The position numbers and the translations under genes were made by a program. The notes beneath the pieces were generated by a model, which made no database searches, was not told the origin of the DNA, and was given only the letters and a program-made list of their open reading frames with translations. Positions 6,027 through 14,358 of a stretch of DNA of 48,382 bases are shown piece after piece. This DNA comes from Chlorobiaceae bacterium (GTDB lineage: Bacteria; Bacteroidota; Ignavibacteria; UBA10030; SZUA-254): assembly GCA_013824245.1 (NCBI GenBank), contig PNNN01000072.1:1-48382 (forward strand), in the 5' to 3' direction. Each line of letters begins with the position of its first letter. Within the stretch, counting starts at the first letter, position 1.

Positions 6027-8297
6027 ATGAAATATTTTTCATATGTTGTACTATTCATTTTTCTGTTTGCATTCTCGTTATTTGCACAGGAATTAACAAT
6101 TTACCATCTCAATGTTGGTCAGGCAGATGCAACACTGATTAAATCACCCACCGGTGTTACAATGTTGATCGATGGAGGAAACACCGGCAATGGCACAGGT
6201 ATAATTCTTCCATATCTGTCATCTCTCGGTATCACCTACTTGAATTATGTCGTTTGCTCTCATTACCACGCCGATCATCTTGGCGGGCTTGATGAAGTTA
6301 TTACTGGCTTGGGTACCGCAAATATAGGTGCTGTATATGATAGGGGAAGCGATGCTCCGTTGCCAACAACAGTTGCATTTACCGATTATGTAACTGCGGC
6401 AAATTCAACAGGGCGTAGATATAAAGTTGCTCTTGGTCAAACACTTGATCTTGGCGGTGGAGTTACCATGCAATGCTTGGCTACCGACGGTGAGGTTTAC
6501 AATTACGGGGTTGTACCCAATGCAACCGGTAGTGAGAACGATTTAAGTATAGGTTGGCGTTTGAATTATAATTCATTTCAATATTTTACTGGTGGCGATT
6601 TGGGTGGAGAGGCAACTTATTACGCAGATAACGAAACACCACTTGCTCCACAGGTTGGAAATGTAGATGCTTTTAAGATTAATCATCATGGAAGTCAGTA
6701 TAGCACCAATCAAGTCTTTGTGAATACATTACAGCCCGAAGTCGGCATCATTCCTGTTGGAATAAACACATACGGACATCCTACTCAATTAATAATAGAT
6801 CGTCTCGATGCAGCAAATTGTTATATGTATCAAATCGCAACCGGCTCAGGCGGAACAATCCCATCGGGTGCGGGAGTTGTGGCAAATAATCATGTCATAT
6901 TAAGAACTTCCGGAACAACTTTCACCGTATCTTATGGAACGACTACAAATAGCTATCCCGGAGACGGTGTAGTTGATGTAACTCCACCCGTTATTTCTGC
7001 TGTTACTTCATCATCAATTACATCATCGAGTGCTGTTATAACCTGGACTACTAATGAAGCATCAAACTCGGTTGTGGAATATGGTCTCACAACATCTTAT
7101 GGTTCTACAGTTACAAATGCAACGATGGTTACAAGTCATAGTGTATCACTCACAGGATTAACTGCAAGCACGTTATACCACTATCGAGTGAAGTCAACTG
7201 ATGCGGCAAACAATACAGCCACATCAACCGACTATACATTTACAACCTCAGCACCACCGGTTCCAAAGTTAATCGATTCATTTGCCGATGGTAACTTTAC
7301 AGCTAGTCCTGTCTGGGGCGGAACAACTTCAACATGGACGGTAACTACAAGCAGTGATGTTGCGGCAGGTGCGACGAATTCATATACTCTTCGTTTGAAT
7401 GTTACTACAGCAGTGGCAGGTACGCAGTATCTCAGAACTCAACGGACAACAACATGGGGAACATCTCAATCGTGGTCGTTCTGGCTCGGCAGACGTGCGC
7501 AAGCGGCTACATTAGCAAACAGCAGTATTGTTTGGCTCTGGGCAAATGAAACAAATCTAACCTCATCCACTGTAGACGGCTACCGCATCCGGTTTGGAGA
7601 TGATTCAGGTGGAGATAACATAGTGCTTCAGCGAGTTACAAATGGTGTCTCAACAGATATTCTAACATCATCTGGATCGGTTACGAATGGTTTACTGGAT
7701 ATTGGTTTCATGGTCCGTGTTACACGTACAAGCGGTTCGGTATGGACTGTTTACACTTCAACCTTGCCGACTGCAAGCGGAGGTGGGGCAATTGCAACCG
7801 CAGTTCCAACGGCTGCTAATACTACAGTAAGTCAGGGCAGCGTAACAAATTCAACTTATACTACATTCACAAACGGATATTTTGGTTTTATGGCGATTCA
7901 TTCTTCCGGTGCTGATGGACGGGCAGGAGCAGAATTCGATCAGCTCTACTTCGATACAACCAGCACATCACCGCTTGGCAAAGCAGTGTTAAGTCCTGAG
8001 ATTGCTTATGAACCGTCAATCTTTAAATTAAATCAAAATTATCCCAATCCTTTCAATCCATCTACAACAATCAGTTTTGATTTAGCTGAGGATGCCGTTG
8101 TAACATTAAAAGTGTATGATGTTATTGGACGGGAAGTTGCGATTATTGTGAATAACGAAGACCGTTCTGCCGGCACGCATCAAATGCGCTTTGATGCTTC
8201 ATCGCTCGCGAGCGGTGTTTACTATTGCAAGCTAAACGCCTCAACCGTAACAGGCAAATCATTTACAGACACAAAACGATTGATGCTAGTGAAGTAA
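6027..8297 (+). CDS. Secreted metallo-beta-lactamase-fold protein with Fn3 and T9SS sorting domain
   Basis: A 756-residue exported protein. The signal peptide (1-20, ending LFA) is followed by a ComEC/Rec2-type metallo-beta-lactamase domain (about 22-305) with HxHxDH at 79-84, D191 in GGDLGGE, H220/H221 and H251, so the metal site looks complete. Then come a fibronectin type III domain (about 319-408), a beta-rich segment resembling a carbohydrate-binding or laminin-G-like fold (about 415-650), and a C-terminal T9SS type A sorting domain (666-756) starting FKLNQNYPNPFNPS. It is therefore expected at the cell surface or in the medium. The substrate is unknown; phosphodiester or lactone hydrolysis would fit the fold. 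The start is supported by GAGG 6 nt upstream and by a strong promoter. A perfect terminator follows. Confidence 0.9.
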   Translation: MKYFSYVVLFIFLFAFSLFAQELTIYHLNVGQADATLIKSPTGVTMLIDGGNTGNGTGIILPYLSSLGITYLNYVVCSHYHADHLGGLDEVITGLGTANIGAVYDRGSDAPLPTTVAFTDYVTAANSTGRRYKVALGQTLDLGGGVTMQCLATDGEVYNYGVVPNATGSENDLSIGWRLNYNSFQYFTGGDLGGEATYYADNETPLAPQVGNVDAFKINHHGSQYSTNQVFVNTLQPEVGIIPVGINTYGHPTQLIIDRLDAANCYMYQIATGSGGTIPSGAGVVANNHVILRTSGTTFTVSYGTTTNSYPGDGVVDVTPPVISAVTSSSITSSSAVITWTTNEASNSVVEYGLTTSYGSTVTNATMVTSHSVSLTGLTASTLYHYRVKSTDAANNTATSTDYTFTTSAPPVPKLIDSFADGNFTASPVWGGTTSTWTVTTSSDVAAGATNSYTLRLNVTTAVAGTQYLRTQRTTTWGTSQSWSFWLGRRAQAATLANSSIVWLWANETNLTSSTVDGYRIRFGDDSGGDNIVLQRVTNGVSTDILTSSGSVTNGLLDIGFMVRVTRTSGSVWTVYTSTLPTASGGGAIATAVPTAANTTVSQGSVTNSTYTTFTNGYFGFMAIHSSGADGRAGAEFDQLYFDTTSTSPLGKAVLSPEIAYEPSIFKLNQNYPNPFNPSTTISFDLAEDAVVTLKVYDVIGREVAIIVNNEDRSAGTHQMRFDASSLASGVYYCKLNASTVTGKSFTDTKRLMLVK

Positions 8298-8322
8298 TAA
8301 ATATTTCTCATTTAAACTTGAA

Positions 8323-8351
8323 GGGCAAACATTTTTGTTTGCCCTTTTTTT
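8323..8351 (+). terminator. Rho-independent terminator
   Basis: A 9-bp perfect stem GGGCAAACA (8323-8331)/TGTTTGCCC (8336-8344) with a 4-nt loop and a T-run to 8351, directly after the T9SS protein gene. Confidence 0.9.
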
Positions 8352-8436
8352 ATTTCAGCTGAAAACCCACACGGCACCTTTCGCTTCATTTTTCTGTTCT
8401 TTATAAAAACAACTCATCATTTTTATAAGGATTATT

Positions 8437-9141
8437 ATGAAGTTTTATGGGTACGTGTTTATATTATGTTTGATAATTGCATCCAATGCGGCCGCGGATA
8501 ATCGGAGGTATGTTTGGACTTATGAATACCAGACTCTTTCTGCGGGAAAGGGCGAATTCGAGATGTATACAACCCTATCTTCTCTCGATATGCAGCATTC
8601 AAAAGGGAACACGATTGCGGAACATCAGCTTGAGTTAGAAGTTGGAATGACAGACAGGTTTGATTTCGGAATTTATCAGGTATTCAAACAAAATCCCGGT
8701 GAAGCATTGAGTTATGACGGATATAAATTACGTGGACGGTATCGCTTAGGTGAACGCGGAAAACATTTCGTTGATCCGCTTCTTTATCTTGAATACAAAG
8801 GCAAAGCCGATTTTTCGGAACATGAGATTGAAGGGAAAATTATTCTCGCTAAAGATTTCGGGAAATTGAATATAGCTTTGAACCCAATCTTTGTTTATGA
8901 GTATGAAGATAAATGGGAATATCAAACAGAATACGCATTAGGTACCAGTTATGAAGTTAGCGATATATTCAAGATTGGAATGGAGGCAAAAGGAGGAAAG
9001 AGCGGGAATTACATAGGACCTGTTATCGCGCACGGAACAGAGAAATTTTGGATGACCATCGGTTCGGCGTTTAAAGTTGGAACTGTGAAAGAAGGAAAGC
9101 CGGAATTTCAAATTCGTCTGCTATTAGGTGTAGAACTTTGA
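8437..9141 (+). CDS. Exported protein, probable outer-membrane beta-barrel
   Basis: A 234-residue protein with a signal peptide (about 1-20, ending NAAA). The mature part consists of alternating amphipathic strands rich in Tyr, Phe and charged residues (YVWTYEYQTL, LELEVGMTDRFDFGIYQVF, FQIRLLLGVEL), and it ends in an aromatic-poor but strand-like C-terminus. This pattern fits a small outer-membrane barrel or a barrel-like periplasmic protein; no named family is recognised. The start is supported by AAGGA upstream of the ATG. It follows the T9SS gene but has its own terminator, so it may be a separate unit. Confidence 0.75.
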   Translation: MKFYGYVFILCLIIASNAAADNRRYVWTYEYQTLSAGKGEFEMYTTLSSLDMQHSKGNTIAEHQLELEVGMTDRFDFGIYQVFKQNPGEALSYDGYKLRGRYRLGERGKHFVDPLLYLEYKGKADFSEHEIEGKIILAKDFGKLNIALNPIFVYEYEDKWEYQTEYALGTSYEVSDIFKIGMEAKGGKSGNYIGPVIAHGTEKFWMTIGSAFKVGTVKEGKPEFQIRLLLGVEL

Positions 9142-9174
9142 CAATCTGATTTTATAAACTATTTATTTTTAAAT

Positions 9175-9201
9175 GGCAAACATTACTGTTTGCCCTTTTT
9201 T
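9175..9201 (+). terminator. Rho-independent terminator
   Basis: Stem GGCAAACA (9175-9182)/TGTTTGCC (9187-9194), loop TTAC, then a T-run. The stem is practically the same as that of the terminator at 8323-8351. Confidence 0.85.
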
Positions 9202-9289
9202 GTTTCAACTGAGATGTACCTAAGCCTGGCTTATATAATTGACGTGGGATCGTTTTACTTATAGATGAAAGAACAAATAAGACAGTTCA

Positions 9290-9562
9290 TCAATCTTGTG
9301 GAAGACGTTTCTTGAGCCATTCTTGTACATGCTCAAGCCCTTGACCTGCAAATGGATAAGTGAGCGTTACAATAAACAAGTGAGCATTTTCGCTGAGAAA
9401 TGGCATTATCTTGTGGAAAATCGTTGTTGTCTTTTCATCCGTTTCGATCGCGTATGAACTTTCAGAAAGTTGAACATGGTTGTAATTTTTAACAAACTGC
9501 GGTACGGGCTCAGCCAACGGACTCATTTTGCTGTGATCGTAAGTTATTAACAGTATATTCAT
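9290..9562 (-). CDS. SinR/Cas2-like small protein, last gene of a small-protein operon
   Basis: A 90-residue protein starting MNILLITYDHSK. The pattern is a first strand ending YD, a helix, then VQLSESSYAIET, a helix, and HLFIVTLTYPFAGQG before a C-terminal WL helix. This is the ferredoxin-like pattern of Cas2/SinR-family proteins, which are often annotated as SinR family and have no firmly known role outside CRISPR. The frame is open further upstream to 9670, but that part overlaps a separate 50-codon gene, and the ATG at 9562 has a GGAG Shine-Dalgarno sequence 6 nt away, so this start is preferred. There is no CRISPR array or cas1 nearby. It is likely co-transcribed with three upstream small genes. 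Confidence 0.65.
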   Translation of the reverse strand: MNILLITYDHSKMSPLAEPVPQFVKNYNHVQLSESSYAIETDEKTTTIFHKIMPFLSENAHLFIVTLTYPFAGQGLEHVQEWLKKRLPQD

Positions 9563-9578
9563 TGTTATCTCCGATTTC

Positions 9579-9731
9579 TTATTCTTTCTTCTGATATTTC
9601 CCCGGCAAATCCTGGGGAGTCTGTTCCATTGGTCGAAGTCCCAGCACCCATTTGTCAAAACCTCTTTCAACCTCTTCGATTGGAGGGGAGCTTCCCCTCG
9701 GGTGTTTTGCTTGATAATTATTATTCTGCAT
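9579..9731 (-). CDS. Small hypothetical protein (50 aa) in small-protein operon
   Basis: Fifty codons from ATG at 9731 to TAA at 9579, too short for usual gene calling. The start overlaps the end of the 74-residue gene upstream by 11 bp, and the stop is 16 bp before the SinR/Cas2-like gene, which strongly suggests a compact operon. The product is hydrophilic, with a Pro/Gly-rich N-terminus (HPRGSSPPIEEVERGFDKW) and a charged C-terminus; it has no membrane segment or known motif. The reading is supported mainly by gene packing. Confidence 0.5.
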   Translation of the reverse strand: MQNNNYQAKHPRGSSPPIEEVERGFDKWVLGLRPMEQTPQDLPGKYQKKE

Positions 9732-9945
9732 GGCGAATTATTTCCTTTCCGTAATCTTCACACTTAATTTGATTTGCAAATGCCAGCGCTTGTTGCTCAT
9801 CATTGAACCAATCTGTTGAGATTAGTTTTTTGAACCACATTAACTTTGTCCAGCGCTTAACAATCCAAGAGCTTGGATCAGAGTGACTGTGAGTAAGCGT
9901 AATGAAACAACTTTTAACATTTGATATTACAGTTGTGTTTCTCAT
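9721..9945 (-). CDS. Small hypothetical protein (74 aa) in small-protein operon
   Basis: Seventy-four residues with no recognised domain. The middle part is rich in Trp, Phe and Lys (WIVKRWTKLMWFKKLI) and is followed by an acidic/Ala helix (DEQQALAFANQIK), so it could contact nucleic acid, membrane or a partner. Its ATG overlaps the stop codon of the upstream 59-residue gene in an ATGA arrangement (9942-9945), the usual sign of translational coupling. It is the second gene of the four-gene unit. Confidence 0.55.
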   Translation of the reverse strand: MRNTTVISNVKSCFITLTHSHSDPSSWIVKRWTKLMWFKKLISTDWFNDEQQALAFANQIKCEDYGKEIIRHAE

Positions 9946-10121
9946 TGCTTAGATCCTTTCTCTGCGGTTTCCAGAATTTCCATGAAAAATCTTCTTCGTA
10001 TTGCAACATATAGAGCATTCCATCTTTGCAATGCGTTTTTGTCTTCACTAATTTGTTCGATAGCAGACGTTTTGAATTCTCTAAGTGAGTTGTGATCTTT
10101 TGTGTCTATTTTTTTTGTCAT
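9942..10121 (-). CDS. Small hypothetical protein (59 aa), first gene of small-protein operon
   Basis: Fifty-nine codons from ATG at 10121. The product is charged and helical (DKNALQRWNALYVAIRRRFFMEILETAEK) and ends one base short of the next start through an ATGA overlap. It has no Shine-Dalgarno sequence and no recognised family. Coding is supported by the coupling to the 74-residue gene and by the protein-like composition with an amphipathic helix. It may be a regulator or antitoxin-like partner, but nothing shows this directly. Confidence 0.5.
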   Translation of the reverse strand: MTKKIDTKDHNSLREFKTSAIEQISEDKNALQRWNALYVAIRRRFFMEILETAEKGSKQ

Positions 10122-10604
10122 AAATTATTTTTCAGTTAAATGAAATGGCAATTGAACATGCCGTAGATTAGAAAAGCAGCTTGAATGTAATCGAGGTAGG
10201 CTTACAACGAATACTGTTTAGTATAACAACCACTGCGAGCCTATTAGAGCCATCGCCCTTGTGATAATGGCGAGTACAGTAGCTAATAGTTACTATATCA
10301 ATATCGGCATACTTAATGCCAATAACGAGACATATATTTTATTTATTATTAGCATTAAAGCGTTATTCTGATATTGTGGCACGGGTACGATAAACACCAT
10401 ACAGGCATTCACTTAGATGATAACTCATCTAATTTTGGAGGAATGGATTAACCGGCACAGAAAACAGAGAAGTTAGAGAACTATTTCAATCGTAAGTAAA
10501 GAAGGTTTACCTTTTGCTTTTATTCAATAAAAAATGTTTATTATACGCGAAGAAGAAAACCAACCAAATTATATTAATAATATAGTCAGTTCGGAGTATT
10601 TAAT
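10122..10604. other. Intergenic region between divergent small-protein operon and TPR-MBL gene
   Basis: A 483-bp gap without a convincing gene. It must hold the divergent promoters of the small-protein operon and the TPR-MBL gene. One short hairpin is clear: GGCAT (10306-10310)/ATGCC (10316-10320), the same stem as in the leader at 5918-5932. A 34-codon frame starting with the ATG at 10267-10269 was considered but lacks support. No tRNA or known RNA was recognised. Confidence 0.5.
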
Positions 10605-12746
10605 ATGACTGAACAGCAAAAAAAAGCACGACAAGAAATTATTAAGCGATATCTGGATGATTATAAATACATCCACAAAAAAGAAGAAACGATTACCTTC
10701 TTGCAAAAAGAAATTGAAGAAGCACACAAGTATAATCTCGATGATCTTATATATTTTTTCGATGGGAGATTGGATGCTCTTGAAGAAAGATATGAACTTG
10801 CGATTCAGAAATATCAGCAAGCGTTAAAGATCAATGAAAAATTCTCCTATCCCTGGAACGGACTTGGGAATGTTTATTATAACCAGAAGGATTACGAGAA
10901 GGCAAAAGAGGCATACGTCAAGGTGATTGCTCTTGACGAAAAATACGCATCTCCCTGGAACGGACTTGGGAATGTTTATTATGATCAGGAGGATTACGAG
11001 AAAGCAAAAGAGGCATACGTCAAGGCGATTGCTCTTGACGAAAAATACAAAGATCCTTGGAACAACCTTGGGAATGTTTATGTAAAGCAGAAAGATTACG
11101 AGAAGGCAAAGGAGGCATACCTCAAGGCAATTGCACTTGACGAAAAATTCGCATATACCTGGAACGGACTTGGGTATGTTTATTATGTGCAGAAGGATTA
11201 CGAGAAGGCAAAAGAGGCATACCAAAAGGCGATTGCTCTTGACGAAAAATTCGCACATCCATATAGAAATTACGGTCTTCTTTTAGTTGATATGAACGAT
11301 CTCGAAGAGGCTCGTATCTATTTCGGAAAGGCAATAGAAGCTTATAAATCTGAGGGTGAAAATTACTGGCTATCTTTAACGGAAAAAAATCTTGAGGCAG
11401 TCAAAGAGAAACTCAATGCCGAAAAAGTTGTTAAGAGAGTTAGAGATTCTATAAAGGTTGAGGATCCAATAGCAATTTTGTTGTCTGAAACCGAGCGTTT
11501 CGAAAAGGAGATTTTTGAAAAGCAAAAGAAATTCCAGTTCTTTGTTGAAAAAGAAAAAGATGGAGAAAATGAACTACAATATTTGAAAGTGCTTCGTCGG
11601 TGGAATTCTTACACTCCTATCGTTGCTGATAATTACCACATAAGTAAAGGCGGCGGATATTTTTTGAAAATAAAGGGATATGGTGTGGTGATAGATCCCG
11701 GATTTAACTTTATAGACAATTTCAAGGGAGCCGGTCATTGTTTTGATGAGATTGATGTTGTCATCGTATCTCATGCTCATAATGATCATACATCGGACAT
11801 TGAATCTATACTCACACTGCTCAATAACTGCAACAAAAGGCGCAAAGGGCTAGTGGATTTTGTTAGCGAAAATACCGTGCGTGCCGATATTGCTAAAGGT
11901 CGTGGAGTTGGTATTAACAATATAACTGAAGAGGAAATTGAGAAAGCTTTTATGATATCCACTCGTCGTAAAACCATCGATCTCTATATTTCAAAGAGCG
12001 TGGATAAGAAATTCGCCGGAATGCTTAATCTTTATTCGAAAGATGATTACAAGTATCATGTCATAGAAAAGGATGACGAGAAATCACTCCTTGATGGACT
12101 TTTAAAGATAAAAGTTATTGGCGCAAAACACGATGATATTATTTCGGATCAAGATTCAGTTGGCGTATTGTTCTATTTTGATGATACTGTACTTGTGTAT
12201 ACAGGAGACACAGGGTGGAGTAATGAGATCGAGAAACAATATATAAACATTCACAAAGATATCAAGAGCAAACATATCGTTCTTCTTGCTCATATAGGCG
12301 GTCTCAAGGAGTATGAGAGTAAATATCTAATCCCAGAAAAACGCAACGAAGCTTTTTATAAGAATCACCTTGGGAGAATTGGACTTGGAAAGTTAATATC
12401 AGTTTTAAAACCAAAAATATGTTTAATATCGGAATTCGGGGAAGAGTTGAGAGGACATCGGCAGGAACTTGCAGAAATCTATAACAGTGTTTTTAAAAAT
12501 ACTACGCTTTTTCTTCCAGCGGATATTGGACTTGAATACCATCTTCACGATAATAAGATCCGCGCTATCACAGAACTTGATGTTGATAAATATGAGTATA
12601 AGACTGCACTTTTTGAAGCTGATAGGGTAAAGACGTCTCTTTTAAGAAAGGATTATTCGCTTCATTACTACGATGCGAAAGCTTCATTCAAAGAAGGCGA
12701 CCTCATACAGGTGCTCATAGAACAGTTTGATAGGAGTACTAGATAG
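10605..12746 (+). CDS. TPR protein fused to metallo-beta-lactamase-fold hydrolase
   Basis: A 713-residue, apparently cytoplasmic protein (no signal peptide). Residues about 50-250 are tetratricopeptide repeats, four of them almost identical 34-residue units (PWNGLGNVYY..KDYEKAKEAY). A coiled linker (about 255-330) leads to a metallo-beta-lactamase domain (about 343-600) with HxHxDH at 390-395, a later TGDTG aspartate and an LAHIGG histidine, so the metal site appears intact. A C-terminal region of about 100 residues has no recognised motif. GGAG 8 nt upstream supports the ATG. TPRs usually mediate protein contacts, so the hydrolase may be guided to a partner. It is flanked by accessory modules, which hints at a conflict or stress role, but this is inference. 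Confidence 0.85.
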   Translation: MTEQQKKARQEIIKRYLDDYKYIHKKEETITFLQKEIEEAHKYNLDDLIYFFDGRLDALEERYELAIQKYQQALKINEKFSYPWNGLGNVYYNQKDYEKAKEAYVKVIALDEKYASPWNGLGNVYYDQEDYEKAKEAYVKAIALDEKYKDPWNNLGNVYVKQKDYEKAKEAYLKAIALDEKFAYTWNGLGYVYYVQKDYEKAKEAYQKAIALDEKFAHPYRNYGLLLVDMNDLEEARIYFGKAIEAYKSEGENYWLSLTEKNLEAVKEKLNAEKVVKRVRDSIKVEDPIAILLSETERFEKEIFEKQKKFQFFVEKEKDGENELQYLKVLRRWNSYTPIVADNYHISKGGGYFLKIKGYGVVIDPGFNFIDNFKGAGHCFDEIDVVIVSHAHNDHTSDIESILTLLNNCNKRRKGLVDFVSENTVRADIAKGRGVGINNITEEEIEKAFMISTRRKTIDLYISKSVDKKFAGMLNLYSKDDYKYHVIEKDDEKSLLDGLLKIKVIGAKHDDIISDQDSVGVLFYFDDTVLVYTGDTGWSNEIEKQYINIHKDIKSKHIVLLAHIGGLKEYESKYLIPEKRNEAFYKNHLGRIGLGKLISVLKPKICLISEFGEELRGHRQELAEIYNSVFKNTTLFLPADIGLEYHLHDNKIRAITELDVDKYEYKTALFEADRVKTSLLRKDYSLHYYDAKASFKEGDLIQVLIEQFDRSTR
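10851..11258 (+). repeat. Tandem 102-bp repeats encoding TPR units
   Basis: Four in-phase 102-bp units begin at about 10851, 10953, 11055 and 11157 and share long identical stretches (for example GATTACGAGAAGGCAAAAG). The high DNA identity points to recent duplication within the TPR-MBL gene and to possible copy-number change by recombination. Confidence 0.9.
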
Positions 12747-12779
12747 AAGTTAAGTAAAAGTGAGACAATCCTTAAATAT

Positions 12780-12809
12780 TTATGAACCTCCAATCCGAAA
12801 TCCTCAAAG
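12780..12809 (+). repeat. Left copy of 30-bp direct repeat flanking the AbiE module
   Basis: TTATGAACCTCCAATCCGAA and the next ten bases repeat, with one mismatch (T12794 versus A14501), the sequence at 14487-14516, which contains the start codon and first nine codons of the HEAT-like gene. Here the reading frame stops after 16 codons, so this is a vestigial gene start. The toxin stop codon (12804-12806 on the minus strand) lies within it. Confidence 0.85.
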
Positions 12810-13739
12810 CTGTTTCCATTTCCAATCTATAGCTTCCCAACTAGAGTCCTTAAGATTTGGATCATTGCTGCATACCGATTCAAGAAATAGCTCAAGCTTA
12901 TTCATCGCCTCAGAAAAACTTTCGTTAACGGTCAACCGATTTCTACTTAGAAATGCTATCCATTGTTTTTGTTTATCGGAATCCAATTTAAAATCAATTC
13001 CAAATATTACTTTTCGATCTTCAAGAGGTGTACCTCTGTGTTGAAAAGTGGCAATAATGGCTTCACGAATATTATCGAATAAGAATGTTTCATTCTGAGC
13101 TTGAAACAGGATATCATAAATATCTTTCATCCGGCTCGAGACAAAACTAAGCTTCACAAGCGCTTCGAACTTCTCGGCTATAGAAGATTCAATAGAGTAA
13201 ACGTTAATCTTAGGTACAGGCATTTCCTCAAGGAGAACGGGAAAATCTGTTTGGTGCGGTCCAGCTATAATTTTGTCACCAAAAGCAACATCCATCCAGA
13301 GTACTTCTTTCATCCCGCCTAAAGATGCCTCAACACGCACCCGAATACCATTATAATCTGCGTTCTCTGCAATTTCGTCGACAGTAATATTTTTATGATC
13401 GAATATCACACAGTCTTTGCAATCAATTGTAACAATCTCCTGTATTATTTTTTTGATATTGTCAGGAGCATTGGAAAGACCTTGTCCCAAAAAATCAATA
13501 TCTCTTGTCGGTCGGAGGCGGGACATCCGCTGAGTTAGAAGTAGTAGTGCACCTTTGAGTATGAATCCTGTTTGATATTGGGAAATAGATAATCGGTAAA
13601 GGAATCGTTCTTGAAAATATTGTAAAAGAACTGCGTTGAAATCACGGTTGGTTTGCTTTGCGATATTAAGAAGCCGGGCTTTGACGGAAGCGGTTAGGTC
13701 TTTAATTTGCTTGCTTCGGTTTGTCGGTTCACTCTTCAT
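12804..13739 (-). CDS. abiEii: AbiEii-type nucleotidyltransferase toxin
   Basis: A 311-residue toxin of the AbiEii/DUF1814 nucleotidyltransferase family (type IV toxin-antitoxin and abortive infection systems); related toxins transfer nucleotides to tRNA or other targets and halt growth. The family motifs are present: LKG at 61-63, TRDID at 78-82 (catalytic aspartates D80 and D82) and EKFEALVK...SSRMKDIYDI at 189-210. The frame is open to 13790, but the ATG at 13739 overlaps the antitoxin stop in a TAATG arrangement and is clearly the coupled start. The gene ends inside a 30-bp direct repeat. It looks intact. Confidence 0.93.
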   Translation of the reverse strand: MKSEPTNRSKQIKDLTASVKARLLNIAKQTNRDFNAVLLQYFQERFLYRLSISQYQTGFILKGALLLLTQRMSRLRPTRDIDFLGQGLSNAPDNIKKIIQEIVTIDCKDCVIFDHKNITVDEIAENADYNGIRVRVEASLGGMKEVLWMDVAFGDKIIAGPHQTDFPVLLEEMPVPKINVYSIESSIAEKFEALVKLSFVSSRMKDIYDILFQAQNETFLFDNIREAIIATFQHRGTPLEDRKVIFGIDFKLDSDKQKQWIAFLSRNRLTVNESFSEAMNKLELFLESVCSNDPNLKDSSWEAIDWKWKQL

Positions 13740-14332
13740 TATCCAACAATTGCTTTCACATAAGGCATCATTACAGTTTTCACCTGACAAACCTCCGCAT
13801 ACTTACTGAGCTTATTGATGTTCGCTTCTTTTAGTTTGAGATAACTTTTAAGTCCTTCAAGTGCAATGTCAATGCCAAGTTTATTTCTGTAGCGGAACAT
13901 ATCGCAAACTGTTTTTTCTTTATTGTAGACTCTAATAGTACCACTCTTGATCTGTATCTTCTCAATCCCAGGTGAATAGAAGGCATTTGGGAAATAAAAT
14001 ACACGGATTGGTGGATATTTAATTTTAAACCGGTCAGTATTATGCGGTACTGCCACCGTTACCTCTGATGGATTGAATGTTGTCAGATTATAATATCGTA
14101 GTGCTGAGGAGAGGCAGATGACTGTCGCTTTATTCGCATGACAGATATCTATCAGACTGCTGTTTTCATTCCATGGATAATCGATAAGCTTGTAAAGACC
14201 GGGCTTTATTTTTTCGATCAGATTGTTAGAAACTGCTTTCGCAATATCTCTAGTATGGATTTTAGCTACTTTCATATCCTGCATTCTGCCATAGCCACCA
14301 TGTTTCTTGAAAAACCTAACTATTTGGTCCAT
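13739..14332 (-). CDS. abiEi: AbiEi-type antitoxin with winged-helix domain
   Basis: A 197-residue antitoxin of the AbiEi family, which binds its own promoter through an N-terminal winged helix and neutralises AbiEii. The N-terminus (MDQIVRFFKKHGGYGRMQDM) matches the winged-helix start, and the core shows the family pattern HANKATVICLSSALRYYNL, PIRVFYFP and NKEKTVCDMFRYRNKLG. The frame extends to 14374, but AAGGAT just upstream of ATG 14332 and a perfect inverted repeat at 14359-14385 make the internal start better. It is translationally coupled to the toxin and divergent from the HEAT-like gene. Confidence 0.9.
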   Translation of the reverse strand: MDQIVRFFKKHGGYGRMQDMKVAKIHTRDIAKAVSNNLIEKIKPGLYKLIDYPWNENSSLIDICHANKATVICLSSALRYYNLTTFNPSEVTVAVPHNTDRFKIKYPPIRVFYFPNAFYSPGIEKIQIKSGTIRVYNKEKTVCDMFRYRNKLGIDIALEGLKSYLKLKEANINKLSKYAEVCQVKTVMMPYVKAIVG

Positions 14333-14358
14333 TTTATCCTTAATATGCGGTTCATATT

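Noticed and set aside
9290-9562. Cas2-like protein as sign of a CRISPR locus
   Set aside because: No repeat-spacer array and no cas1 or effector gene is present in the window; SinR-type proteins occur alone.
10851-11258. Regular DNA repeats resembling an array
   Set aside because: The 102-bp period is in frame and encodes 34-residue TPR units; there are no unique spacers, so it is not CRISPR.
12760-13044. Open frame of 94 codons on the plus strand at the end of the toxin gene
   Set aside because: It is antisense to conserved AbiEii sequence and lacks a ribosome-binding site.
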